Shown: positions 1 through 6,613, counted from the stretch's first letter. The stretch is 34,706 bases of DNA from SIG440 sp045591035 (GCA_045591035.1 JAZNSG010000009.1:1-34706), one strand, 5' to 3'. The notes: a model not told the origin generated them from the letters alone. A program made the numbers and translations.

Positions 1-863
1 GTGATACCAATAATATCTGAAGATACAATCTGATCCTCATTGTAACCGAATGAAGCACTAGCCTGAGCCTTCATAGCAGCGTTGATAGCTTCCTTAGTTA
101 TGTCCTTACCCTTAACAACTGCTGTAAGGATTGTTGTTGAACCTGTGGGAACGGGTACACGCTGAGCAGCACCGATGAGCTTACCGTTGAGCTCAGGGAT
201 AACAAGACCGATAGCCTTTGCAGCACCTGTTGAGTTGGGAACGATGTTAACAGCACCTGCTCTTGCACGACGGAGGTCGCCCTTTCTGTGAGGACCGTCA
301 AGAATCATCTGGTCGCCTGTGTATGCATGGATTGTAGCCATGATACCTGACTGAATGGGAGCGTAGTCGTTAAGAGTCTTTGCCATAGGAGCAAGACAGT
401 TTGTTGTACAAGATGCAGCAGAAATGATTGTGTCATCTGCTGTGAGTGTGTTTTCGTTAACAGAGTAAACGATTGTTTTGAGGTCATTGCCTGCGGGAGC
501 AGAAATAACAACCTTCTTAGCACCTGCATCAATGTGAGCCTGTGACTTTTCTTTTGAACAGTAGAAACCTGTGCATTCAAGAACAACGTCTACACCGAGA
601 GCGCCCCAGGGACATTCTTTAGCATCCTTGATTGCATAGATTTTGATTTCTTTTCCGTCAACTGTTATGCTGTCTTCACCAGCAACAACAGTGTGGCCGT
701 CGTATCTGCCCTGTGATGAGTCATACTTAAGAAGATGAGCAAGCATCTTGGGATCTGTAAGGTCATTGATTGCAACAACCTCATAACCTTCTGCACCAAA
801 CATCTGTCTGAATGCAAGACGACCGATACGGCCGAAACCGTTAATAGCAACTTTTACTGACAT
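1..863 (-). CDS. gap: Glyceraldehyde-3-phosphate dehydrogenase, 3' end cut by window edge
   Basis: This is a type I GAPDH, the glycolytic enzyme that oxidises glyceraldehyde-3-phosphate with NAD and phosphate in the cytosol. The reverse complement reads MSVKVAINGFGRIGRLAF from an ATG at 861-863, which is the Rossmann NAD-binding start. The catalytic cysteine lies in SAASCTTNC, and further family blocks follow (HAYTGDQ, RRARAGAVNIVPNSTGAAKA, SSDIIGI). About 287 codons are visible; the usual length is about 335, so roughly 50 C-terminal residues lie outside the window. A GGAGGT site at 871-876 sets the start. It is divergent from rdgB and is a host housekeeping gene. Identification is secure. 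Confidence 0.97.
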   Translation of the reverse strand, partial: MSVKVAINGFGRIGRLAFRQMFGAEGYEVVAINDLTDPKMLAHLLKYDSSQGRYDGHTVVAGEDSITVDGKEIKIYAIKDAKECPWGALGVDVVLECTGFYCSKEKSQAHIDAGAKKVVISAPAGNDLKTIVYSVNENTLTADDTIISAASCTTNCLAPMAKTLNDYAPIQSGIMATIHAYTGDQMILDGPHRKGDLRRARAGAVNIVPNSTGAAKAIGLVIPELNGKLIGAAQRVPVPTGSTTILTAVVKGKDITKEAINAAMKAQASASFGYNEDQIVSSDIIGI

Positions 864-905
864 AATAAAATACCTCCAAAACTAAATATATATGTTATTA
901 ATAAT

Positions 906-934
906 ATTTTACAATATAAATAATAAATATACAA
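906..934 (-). promoter_or_regulatory. Probable gap promoter
   Basis: On the minus strand TTGTAT (929-934) and TAAAAT (906-911) are separated by 17 bases and lie about 45 bases upstream of the gap start. The surroundings are very AT-rich, so chance matches are possible. The rest of 864-1108 holds no gene; a weak plus-strand TTTACA-18-TAAAAT (984-1013) could serve rdgB. Confidence 0.5.
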
Positions 935-1108
935 GTATTTTCCTTTAAAATCGTTAAAAATTCAACGCATTTTTGAGAAAAATTTTACAACAGACATTAG
1001 TATAACATAAAATTTTTGAATTTGCAACTATCAATATTTACAACAAGAAAAAAATATGTTATATATAATATAGGAAAAAATTACGAATTTTTGAAATGGA
1101 GAAAAAGA

Positions 1109-1690
1109 ATGAAGTTTATTTTGGCGAGTAAAAATGCTCACAAGGCAAAAGAAATGCAGGAAATTCTTGGTGAAAACATAGAGATAGTTACTCAGGATTT
1201 TGCCGGGTTTGGTGATATAGATGTTGTTGAAGATGGGATGACTTTTGAGGAAAATGCAATTAAAAAGGCTGCTACGATAATGAAAGCTTCAAATATGCCG
1301 ACGATTGCTGATGACAGTGGACTTTGTGTGGATTTTCTGGATGGCAGACCGGGTATTTTTTCTGCAAGATATGCGGGTGAGCACGGGCGTGACGACGATA
1401 ATATAACAAAAGTTCTGAATGAGCTTGAGGGCGTTCCCGAAGATAGACGAACAGCCAGGTTTGTATGTGTTGTTGCTTTGGCTGAACCGGGTGTGGAAAC
1501 TAAGGTATTCAGGGGAGAGGTCGAGGGACGAATCCTGACCGAGAAGCATGGCGAAAATGGTTTCGGATATGACCCGATTTTCTTTTATCCCGAGTTTAAG
1601 GCGTCTTTAGCGGAAATTTCTGCTGAGAAAAAGAATATGATAAGTCACCGTTTTAACGCTTTGAGAAAGTTGAAAGAGTATTTGGGTTAA
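1109..1690 (+). CDS. rdgB: XTP/dITP diphosphatase (RdgB/HAM1 family)
   Basis: The product is a 193-residue house-cleaning pyrophosphatase that hydrolyses dITP, XTP and ITP to monophosphates and so keeps deaminated purines out of DNA and RNA. Visible family motifs are the N-terminal substrate loop ILASKNAHKAKEM (4-16), the acidic metal-binding ADDSGLCVD (67-75), SARYAG, GENGFGYDPIF and the C-terminal SHRFNALRKL. The start is placed at the ATG of MKFILASKN, preceded by GGAG at 1098-1101. The open frame extends 31 codons further upstream, but that stretch matches nothing in the family and is AT-rich leader. The TtcA-like gene follows after 11 bases, suggesting an operon. Length agrees with the family. 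Confidence 0.95.
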   Translation: MKFILASKNAHKAKEMQEILGENIEIVTQDFAGFGDIDVVEDGMTFEENAIKKAATIMKASNMPTIADDSGLCVDFLDGRPGIFSARYAGEHGRDDDNITKVLNELEGVPEDRRTARFVCVVALAEPGVETKVFRGEVEGRILTEKHGENGFGYDPIFFYPEFKASLAEISAEKKNMISHRFNALRKLKEYLG

Positions 1691-1701
1691 GGTATGGTGT
1701 T

Positions 1702-2412
1702 ATGAAGAAGATTTTAAGTTCAATGCGTCGGGCGATTCAGGATTATAATATGATTGAGCCGGGCGATAAAATAGCTGTGGGTGTTTCGGGCGGAAAGGAC
1801 AGCCTTGCCCTGCTTTGTGCACTTTCTGCGTTTCGAAGGTTCTCAAAAGTCCCCTTTGAGGTTATGGGAATAACCCTTAATATGGGTTTTGAGGGCGTCG
1901 ACTATTCACCAATAAAGGACTTGTGTTGTGAACTTGGAGCTGACTATATTGTAAAGAATACGGATATTGCTGAGATTATTTTTAATATCCGAAAGGAAAA
2001 AAATCCGTGTTCCCTGTGCTCAAAGATGCGACGCGGTGCAATTAACGATATGGCAAGGGAAAACGGATGCAACAAGGTTGCCCTGGGACATAATAACGAG
2101 GATGTTATAGAGACTTTTTTTCTGTCGCTTTTTTACGAGGGAAGGCTAAATACATTTTCTCCCGTTACTTATCTTTCGCGAACCGATATGACGGTTATAA
2201 GACCTCTCATATATGTGCCGGAGGGGGATATAAAAGGCTATGCTGAAAGATGCAGTTTGCCCATAGTGAAAAATCCTTGCCCCATGGATGGAATTTCAAA
2301 AAGACAAGAGATGAAGGATTTTATAAACGAAAAACAAGAGAACGACTACCACTTCAAAACCCGTATGATGAATGCGATAAAGACGGGACTTGATGATTGG
2401 AAAGTAGACTAA
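1702..2412 (+). CDS. ttcA: TtcA-like tRNA 2-thiocytidine synthetase (PP-loop ATPase)
   Basis: This 236-residue protein belongs to the PP-loop ATPases that adenylate a tRNA base before sulfur transfer; the TtcA branch makes 2-thiocytidine at position 32. The PP-loop SGGKDS is at 29-34. The Cys pair in NPCSLCSKMRRGA (C103, C106) matches the TtcA cysteines that hold an iron-sulfur cluster, and LGHNNEDVIETFFLSLFYEGRL is the conserved second block. A third Cys lies in KNPC (C193). It is shorter than the Escherichia coli enzyme (about 310 residues), as is common for Gram-positive relatives, so the exact tRNA target is inferred. The ABC permease gene follows after 18 bases. Confidence 0.8.
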   Translation: MKKILSSMRRAIQDYNMIEPGDKIAVGVSGGKDSLALLCALSAFRRFSKVPFEVMGITLNMGFEGVDYSPIKDLCCELGADYIVKNTDIAEIIFNIRKEKNPCSLCSKMRRGAINDMARENGCNKVALGHNNEDVIETFFLSLFYEGRLNTFSPVTYLSRTDMTVIRPLIYVPEGDIKGYAERCSLPIVKNPCPMDGISKRQEMKDFINEKQENDYHFKTRMMNAIKTGLDDWKVD

Positions 2413-2430
2413 ACGGTCAGGAGGTAAATT

Positions 2431-3183
2431 ATGCTTTTTTCATTGGCGAAAAACGATTTCAAGGCAAAGTATGCCGGTTCGGTGCTTGGAGCTGTTTGGG
2501 CATTTGTGAGCCCTGTGATTACCATACTTATATATTGGTTTGTGTTTCAGATAGCTTTTCAAAACGGTCCCGTGAATGATATGCCATATGTTATCTGGCT
2601 TGTTTCGGGAATGATACCCTGGTTTTTCATTTCTGAAGGCTGGGGCGGTGCAACAGGGGTGTTTATAGACTATTCATACCTGGTTAAAAAAGTTGTGTTC
2701 CGGATTGAACTTTTGCCTCTTGTTCGTGTGTTGTCCTCATTTTTTGTGCATTTGTTTTTTGTGTTGCTTACATTTATAATTTCCTCGGTTTATGGCTACT
2801 TCCCCACACTTTTGCACTTTCAGGTGATTTATTATATGGGTGCAGCGTTTGTTTTGACTTTGGTCTTAGGCAGAATTTGTGCAACACTTACGGTTTTTGC
2901 CCGTGACATAAACAATGTTGTGGGGGTTCTTGTTCAGTTTGGATTTTGGCTTACACCACTATTTTGGGACATAAATGCTATACCTGAAAGTCTTCACATA
3001 ATATTCAAGCTCAACCCGGTTTATTATATAACCCAGGGCTATCGTGATACTTTTGTTTACGGAATGGGATTTTGGGAGAAGCCCATGCTGACGGTTTATT
3101 TCTGGGCGGTTGTTTTGCTTCTTGCCGGATTTGAAAAGGTTCTCTTCAAAAGACTAAGACCACATCTGGCTGACTTAATTTAA
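2431..3183 (+). CDS. ABC-2 type polysaccharide/teichoic-acid export permease
   Basis: A 250-residue integral membrane protein of the TagG/Wzm type, which forms the channel for export of lipid-linked polysaccharide or teichoic acid. It begins with the family hallmark MLFSLAKNDFKAKYAGSVLG, where an amphipathic segment precedes the first membrane helix. About six hydrophobic helices follow (for example near 22-45, 55-75, 103-125, 135-158, 168-190, 225-242), and the LNPVYYITQGYRD motif lies before the last helix. AGGAGGT at 2419-2425 sets the start. The partner ATPase (TagH/Wzt type) normally sits next door, but a terminator follows directly, so the ATPase must be elsewhere. The substrate cannot be read from the sequence. 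Confidence 0.85.
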   Translation: MLFSLAKNDFKAKYAGSVLGAVWAFVSPVITILIYWFVFQIAFQNGPVNDMPYVIWLVSGMIPWFFISEGWGGATGVFIDYSYLVKKVVFRIELLPLVRVLSSFFVHLFFVLLTFIISSVYGYFPTLLHFQVIYYMGAAFVLTLVLGRICATLTVFARDINNVVGVLVQFGFWLTPLFWDINAIPESLHIIFKLNPVYYITQGYRDTFVYGMGFWEKPMLTVYFWAVVLLLAGFEKVLFKRLRPHLADLI

Positions 3184-3191
3184 ATACAATG

Positions 3192-3227
3192 GGCACAGCA
3201 TCATTTTTATGCTGTGCCGATTTTTTT
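3192..3227 (+). terminator. Rho-independent terminator after the permease
   Basis: A perfect 10-bp stem, GGCACAGCAT (3192-3201) with ATGCTGTGCC (3209-3218), has a 7-base loop and is followed by seven T (3221-3227). It closes the rdgB-ttcA-permease unit and separates it from the tRNA gene. Confidence 0.93.
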
Positions 3228-3237
3228 GGAAAAACTG

Positions 3238-3266
3238 TTGACAAACTGAAAAAGAATGTGTATAAT
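3238..3266 (+). promoter_or_regulatory. Consensus promoter of the tRNA-Pro gene
   Basis: TTGACA (3238-3243) and TATAAT (3261-3266) are both perfect vegetative sigma-factor boxes with the ideal 17-base spacer. The tRNA starts 43 bases downstream of the -10 box. Confidence 0.92.
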
Positions 3267-3309
3267 AACATAGTTGATTTCAACTAAGCAAAAATTTGAT
3301 ATGTAATTT

Positions 3310-3386
3310 CGAGGCGTGGCGCAGTTTGGTAGCGCACCTGGTTTGGGACCAGGGGGCCCCAGGTTCGAATCCTGTCGCCTCGACCA
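3310..3386 (+). tRNA. tRNA-Pro (anticodon TGG), CCA encoded
   Basis: A full cloverleaf is visible in 77 bases. The acceptor stem is CGAGGCG/CGCCTCG, the D-arm is GGCGCAGTTTGGTAGCGC, and the anticodon stem CCTGG/CCAGG holds the loop TTTGGGA (anticodon TGG, proline). A variable loop and the T-loop GTTCGAATC follow, then discriminator A and an encoded CCA. The phage integrase lies just downstream and is read towards this gene, so the tRNA 3' half is the likely integration site. Confidence 0.97.
3343..3386 (+). other. Probable left attachment site (attL) in the tRNA-Pro 3' half
   Basis: The integrase gene ends 54 bases beyond the tRNA, and phage genes start immediately after it. Tyrosine integrases with this layout commonly recombine within the anticodon-to-3'-end part of a tRNA gene and restore it. 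The exact core cannot be fixed because the right junction, which should repeat this sequence, is outside the window. Confidence 0.55.
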
Positions 3387-3395
3387 ATTAACCTT

Positions 3396-3426
3396 AAACC
3401 GCTCTTAAATGGGCGGTTTTGTTTTT
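3396..3426 (+). terminator. Terminator downstream of tRNA-Pro
   Basis: The stem AAACCGCTC (3396-3404) pairs with GGGCGGTTT (3411-3419; one G-T pair) around a 6-base loop, and runs of T follow up to 3426. It ends tRNA transcription just before the convergent integrase gene. If the attachment core is in the tRNA, this terminator may be phage-borne. Confidence 0.8.
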
Positions 3427-3439
3427 GCTTACACGATTT

Positions 3440-4591
3440 TTACACAATTTGATTTAAAATTTCGACAGCTCTTTCCTCCTCGCGCGGATATAAATGAGAA
3501 TAAGTATTCCAGGTCATTTCTATATTGGCGTGTCCTAAACGACGCGCTATTTCTTGAATGTTAATTCCCTCATTTGCCAAAAGTGACACATGAGAGTGCC
3601 GAAAGTCGTGGATGCGGATTTTTTTTAATCCGGCAAGTTTTGCAAATTTAATATTTGCATTTTCGACTGAGGTATCACGAAGTGAACGCGTTCCGCCGCA
3701 GATGCGAAAGTCCTCTGTAAAGTTTCGGCGTTGTTTATAAATTTCCTTGTGATTGTTTAAAATATCGATTAAAGGCTTTGGCATTTGGAGCGTCCTTATA
3801 GAACTTTTGTTCTTGGGAGGAGTCTCCCGGTCGTAGCCTTTAAGCTTTTGAGATATGCTTCTCGTTACATTTAAGTATTGTCCGTCAATATCGGCCCATT
3901 TAAGAGCGTGAATTTCGCCTTTTCTAAGCCCTGTATAAAAAGCTATGCAAAAGAATACATAAAAATCCCAATCGGCAATTACGCCGCTTTTTTCGGCTTC
4001 TTCTCGGGCTGTTTTTGCAAACATCTTAAACTCTTCTGCAGTATAATACCTCATTTCTTCTTTTATGAAGTCGCTTGATTTGAAATTGCCGACTTTTGAT
4101 AAAACATTTTGAGGCAGATAGTCCATTTTTACGCCCCAGTTTAAAAGCGCCCGGAAGGTGCTGAATATATTTTGTTTGGTTCGCAATTTAAGACTGCGTT
4201 CTTCTCCATTAGGAGATTTGATGCTATATTCTTCGATTTGATTTTTCCACTGCTGCAGAACAGGAGCTGTGAGCTTATCAAGCGACACCGAACCTACAAA
4301 ATCTAAAACAAATGTCTGCAAAATGCGTTTATTTACATCCAAGGTAGTTTCTCTAAGCTCCGGGGCAATGGCTTTGATATATTCATTATAAAGCTGCTGC
4401 ACAGTCATTCTTGCTGTGGGCGGTTTTTCTTTAAGCTCAAGGGCCAGGATACGTTCAAGCTCCTTTGCCTCTGATAAACCATAGGCAACGCGGTCAATCT
4501 GTCGGCTCTTCCCAAAGTTGTCTATATAATTTATTCGTACGCGGTATTTTTGCTTTCCGTTTTTTGAGCCTTCCATTTTGTAAATAGGCAT
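3440..4591 (-). CDS. int: Phage tyrosine integrase
   Basis: A 383-residue site-specific recombinase that inserts and excises the prophage. The order is an N-terminal arm-binding region (1-57), a SAM-like core-binding domain (about 60-155) and a catalytic domain (about 180-383). The catalytic residues are visible: R223 in YTGLRKGEIHALKW, H328 and R331 in HDFRHSHVSLL, H354 in RRLGHANIEMT, and nucleophile Y364 in WNTYSHLYP. A lysine in the 258-262 stretch probably fills the beta-hairpin position. GGAG upstream of the ATG (minus strand, 4601-4604) supports the start. It is read towards tRNA-Pro, which fits the attachment site there. No excisionase is recognised nearby. Confidence 0.95.
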   Translation of the reverse strand: MPIYKMEGSKNGKQKYRVRINYIDNFGKSRQIDRVAYGLSEAKELERILALELKEKPPTARMTVQQLYNEYIKAIAPELRETTLDVNKRILQTFVLDFVGSVSLDKLTAPVLQQWKNQIEEYSIKSPNGEERSLKLRTKQNIFSTFRALLNWGVKMDYLPQNVLSKVGNFKSSDFIKEEMRYYTAEEFKMFAKTAREEAEKSGVIADWDFYVFFCIAFYTGLRKGEIHALKWADIDGQYLNVTRSISQKLKGYDRETPPKNKSSIRTLQMPKPLIDILNNHKEIYKQRRNFTEDFRICGGTRSLRDTSVENANIKFAKLAGLKKIRIHDFRHSHVSLLANEGINIQEIARRLGHANIEMTWNTYSHLYPREEERAVEILNQIV

Positions 4592-4608
4592 AATTCAGCG
4601 CTCCTTTA

Positions 4609-4637
4609 TTGACAATTAAATCAGGATATGCTAAAAT
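4609..4637 (+). promoter_or_regulatory. Consensus extended -10 promoter reading into the small RNA
   Basis: TTGACA (4609-4614) is followed after 17 bases by TAAAAT (4632-4637), preceded by TGC, an extended -10 element. Transcription would start near 4644 and read rightwards, divergent from int. No good reading frame with a ribosome-binding site follows; a terminator follows about 90 bases later. Confidence 0.82.
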
Positions 4638-4670
4638 ACACTTGGTTAGTGGGTGTGCTTTTAGCATATC
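4625..4670. repeat. 12-bp inverted repeat over the small-RNA start region
   Basis: GATATGCTAAAA (4625-4636) and its exact reverse complement TTTTAGCATATC (4659-4670) are 22 bases apart. The left arm overlaps the -10 box of the rightward promoter. The right arm presents TGCTAAAAG on the minus strand, which could be a weak -10 for int. This suits a DNA operator or an integrase/excisionase arm site better than an RNA hairpin, because the RNA should start inside it. Confidence 0.6.
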
Positions 4671-4733
4671 AGACTATAAGATGTTGGTAGCATCTTATAC
4701 ACGCCGCTCTGTTGGTAGCAGGGCGGTTTTTTT
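4644..4733 (+). ncRNA. Probable phage small RNA with twin UUGGUAG-loop hairpins
   Basis: A strong promoter (4609-4637) precedes two stacked hairpins and a T-run. Hairpin 1 is a 9-bp stem, TATAAGATG (4675-4683) with CATCTTATA (4691-4699). Hairpin 2 is an 8-bp stem, CCGCTCTG (4704-4711) with CAGGGCGG (4719-4726), one G-U pair. Both close the same 7-base loop TTGGTAG although their stems differ. Hairpin 2 plus seven T (4727-4733) forms the terminator. A related TTGGTTAG lies at the start region (4642-4649). No credible peptide is encoded. The class is not one I recognise. The loop resembles a tRNA D-loop, including that of the nearby tRNA-Pro; whether this matters is speculation. Confidence 0.7.
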
Positions 4734-4735
4734 AT

Positions 4736-5116
4736 TTACTCGTGAGTGTATTGACGAAGAATGGCATCTGTTAAAGTCTGGGAAAAGTTTATGTTGTGCT
4801 CAACCCCTATTTTATTCACCCATTCAGGAATGGTCAGCGTCTTTTTTATAGGCTTAATTGATTTAGCCTCAAGGTCGCAACACACATAAGTCGCCACAAC
4901 GTCTTTAGCACAGGCAATATCCTTTAAATCACTTGCTTTTTTGATTGGCGTATTATTTTCCATAAGGGATAAAAGATAGCATTCAAGAGCTTCTTCGGCA
5001 TTGGTCAATACTTCTTCAAGGGTGTCGCCCCAAGTTTGGCAGCCGTCAAGGTCAGGGAACTCAAGCCAAAACTGATTATCTATTTTTTCTATCGTTGCAG
5101 GATAAACTATTTTCAT
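4736..5116 (-). CDS. hicB: HicB-family antitoxin
   Basis: A 126-residue antitoxin that neutralises HicA and represses the operon. The N-terminal partial RNase-H-like fold is recognisable (MKIVYPATIEK, FWLEFPDLDGCQTWGDTLEEVLTNAEEAL). A C-terminal ribbon-helix-helix DNA-binding segment follows (TLTIPEWVNKIGVEHNINFSQTLTDAIL cannot be quoted as one block, but spans roughly residues 96-121). The start at 5116 is preferred over an in-frame ATG at 5125, because AGGAGGT (5127-5133) would touch the earlier codon. It lies downstream of hicA with a 39-base gap, the usual hicA-hicB order. It is convergent with the small RNA, whose terminator ends three bases from its stop. Confidence 0.93.
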   Translation of the reverse strand: MKIVYPATIEKIDNQFWLEFPDLDGCQTWGDTLEEVLTNAEEALECYLLSLMENNTPIKKASDLKDIACAKDVVATYVCCDLEAKSIKPIKKTLTIPEWVNKIGVEHNINFSQTLTDAILRQYTHE

Positions 5117-5155
5117 TATAAGCATACCTCCTATATTTATTATATCGGATAGGGT

Positions 5156-5332
5156 TTATTTCAACCCTATCCTTTTTAATATTTTATTTGCAATTCCAGT
5201 TGAAATCTCTTTGCCGTGAACTGGGATAACCTCGGTTTGATTACCCTTTTTCATTACGTGGTGGCTTCCCTTTATTCTGTCGATTTTCCAACCATCTTGT
5301 TGCATTAGCTTTAGTAATTCTTTATCTTTCAT
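5156..5332 (-). CDS. hicA: HicA mRNA interferase toxin
   Basis: A 58-residue toxin of the HicA family, a double-stranded-RNA-binding fold that cleaves mRNA. The reverse complement gives MKDKELLKLMQQDGW, then RIKGSHHVMKKG with the catalytic histidine in GSHH, then VIPVHGKEISTGIANKILKRIGL. These are the standard HicA blocks and the usual length. It was too short for a routine open-frame cutoff but is complete. A GGGGG-type ribosome site (5340-5344 region, minus strand) precedes the ATG at 5330-5332. It is the first gene of the hicAB operon, behind a consensus promoter with repeated operator sequence. Expected role: prophage stabilisation or stress and phage defence. Confidence 0.93.
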   Translation of the reverse strand: MKDKELLKLMQQDGWKIDRIKGSHHVMKKGNQTEVIPVHGKEISTGIANKILKRIGLK

Positions 5333-5355
5333 TTTCTATCCCCCTGACAATTATA

Positions 5356-5384
5356 ATTATAACACGTATTACACGTATTGTCAA
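5356..5384 (-). promoter_or_regulatory. hicAB promoter with repeated operator
   Basis: On the minus strand TTGACA (5379-5384) and TATAAT (5356-5361) are spaced by exactly 17 bases. The spacer is nearly all two direct copies of ATACGTGT. Such a repeat between the boxes is what an autoregulating HicB ribbon-helix-helix domain would bind, so toxin-antitoxin self-repression is inferred. Confidence 0.85.
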
Positions 5385-5407
5385 GTGTTTTTTGAAAATA
5401 TTTTAAA

Positions 5408-6037
5408 TTATTTTTCTGGATTACATAAGTCACAAGGTAAGTAATGTTCCTCTGCTGTTTGTCGGTCAATTAGAAACGAGTTTATATACTCTTCTCCATA
5501 TTGGCAGGTCTCTCTGTGATAGTGGTGTCCTGTGGGGGTTATGTAAACGCCATTTGATAAGACTGCCTGTGTCCTGGGAGACAAAATTGTTCCGCAAATG
5601 ATTGATACAAGAATGATGTTAATTACAACAAATAATACGATATATTTTTTATAGCTTAATATTATGTCAATCATATGGTGTGTATCGGTTGTTCGCTTTT
5701 CTTGTGTTACAGACAATGACTTATTTTGATTTACGTGCCCGTAAAAGACGTGTATATTTTCGTGCAATAAAAGTATTTTCTTTTCCTGCTCGATAAGGGT
5801 CTTTTTAATAAATGATATTTTGGTGTCTGACACCCGACACGAAAAGCCGTCGTTTGTTTGTGCGATATTCCAACAATCTGCACGTCGTAAATAATCTTCG
5901 TCTTTAGGTGAATCAGGATTCCATTCATAAACAGAACAGCCTTGTTTACCTGCAATCATTTTGAGGTCATCGTAGGTGTAATTCTTTTTAAGCCTGTACC
6001 TCTTGATAAATTTTTGTGCCGATTTGTAATTATTCAT
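5408..6037 (-). CDS. Membrane-anchored ImmA/IrrE-like metalloprotease
   Basis: A 209-residue protein, probably the protease that cuts the neighbouring repressor to release the prophage, as ImmA does to ImmR in ICEBs1. The zinc motif HExxH is seen as HENIH (92-96) in LLHENIHVFYGH. A single membrane helix follows (about 132-152). The C-terminal tail then has the pattern TGHHYHRETC...PCDLC (H174, C178, C202, C205), a metal-binding Cys/His module often found at the C-terminus of exported Firmicute proteins. This layout would put the protease in the cytoplasm and the Cys/His module outside. Typical ImmA proteins lack the membrane part. It sits 73 bases downstream of the repressor and has an AGGAGGT-like site. 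Confidence 0.75.
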   Translation of the reverse strand: MNNYKSAQKFIKRYRLKKNYTYDDLKMIAGKQGCSVYEWNPDSPKDEDYLRRADCWNIAQTNDGFSCRVSDTKISFIKKTLIEQEKKILLLHENIHVFYGHVNQNKSLSVTQEKRTTDTHHMIDIILSYKKYIVLFVVINIILVSIICGTILSPRTQAVLSNGVYITPTGHHYHRETCQYGEEYINSFLIDRQTAEEHYLPCDLCNPEK

Positions 6038-6110
6038 ATAAGTTACCTCCGAAAAGTATTTGATAACTTACATTATATTACATTATTCGACAAAATAAAC
6101 AATATTTGAT

Positions 6111-6554
6111 TTAATCTATTAGGTCATCCAATTCGTCAACTAGTTGGTTGACAGTATCTTTGGTAAGTTCGCCTGTTTTGGATGCTCCGCCGAAGGCTGC
6201 AACATTAAAAGAATAAGTTTGACAATATAGTGGATTGCCAGACAAATCGTCAATGTAGGCATCTGCTTTGGATTGTCCCAATTGATTAAGGTTATTATAT
6301 TTTTTTAGTAGTATTTTATCTTTTAATGATAAAACCCTTTCTTTGTCTTTTATTTCTATTTCATCCTGAAACAAGTAATTGGGGTCTACATCAAGGGCTT
6401 CAAACAATTTATATAATATAGGTTCCTTTGGGTGGCTTATATTATTTTCGTAATTTGTTATAGCAGAACCCGTAACCCCTATTTTTTTACCCAATTCGGT
6501 TTGAGTTAATCCTAATTTTTCTCTTGCTTCTTTTATTCTGTAACCTATTCCCAT
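6111..6554 (-). CDS. CI/ImmR-like phage repressor (XRE family)
   Basis: A 147-residue repressor expected to keep the lytic promoters silent. An XRE helix-turn-helix occupies residues about 4-60 (RIKEAREKLGLTQTELGKKI, then GVTGSAITNYENNISHP). The C-terminal part has no LexA-type Ser/Lys peptidase signature, so inactivation probably depends on the ImmA-like neighbour rather than self-cleavage. The ATG at 6554 is preferred to the GTG at 6563, because AGGAG (6565-6569, minus strand) has an 8-base spacing to the former. It is transcribed leftwards from a consensus promoter at 6578-6606 and is divergent from the Cro-like gene. Confidence 0.88.
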   Translation of the reverse strand: MGIGYRIKEAREKLGLTQTELGKKIGVTGSAITNYENNISHPKEPILYKLFEALDVDPNYLFQDEIEIKDKERVLSLKDKILLKKYNNLNQLGQSKADAYIDDLSGNPLYCQTYSFNVAAFGGASKTGELTKDTVNQLVDELDDLID

Positions 6555-6577
6555 ACAAATCACTCCTATTTGACATC

Positions 6578-6606
6578 ATTATACACAAGAAATCTTTATT
6601 TGTCAA
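6578..6606 (-). promoter_or_regulatory. Leftward repressor promoter (PRM/PL-like)
   Basis: On the minus strand TTGACA (6601-6606) and TATAAT (6578-6583) have a 17-base spacer. The start point would lie just upstream of the repressor ribosome site. The spacer contains TAAAGATTTCTT, a degenerate relative of the operator motif found in the rightward promoter. Confidence 0.9.
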
Positions 6607-6613
6607 GAAAAAA

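Noticed and set aside
1016..1108. Upstream extension of the rdgB frame by 31 codons
   Set aside because: AT-rich, no family match, no ribosome site; the ATG at 1109 has GGAG and begins exactly at the family N-terminus.
2397..2579. 60-codon frame overlapping the permease start
   Set aside because: Reads in another frame of two clear genes, with no independent support.
4644..4733. Degenerate tRNA in place of the small RNA
   Set aside because: Only the loop resembles a D-loop; no acceptor stem, no T-loop and a Rho-independent terminator is part of the fold.
4609..4851. 80-codon plus-strand frame across the small RNA
   Set aside because: It spans the promoter, both hairpins and the terminator and then runs antisense through hicB; no ribosome site.
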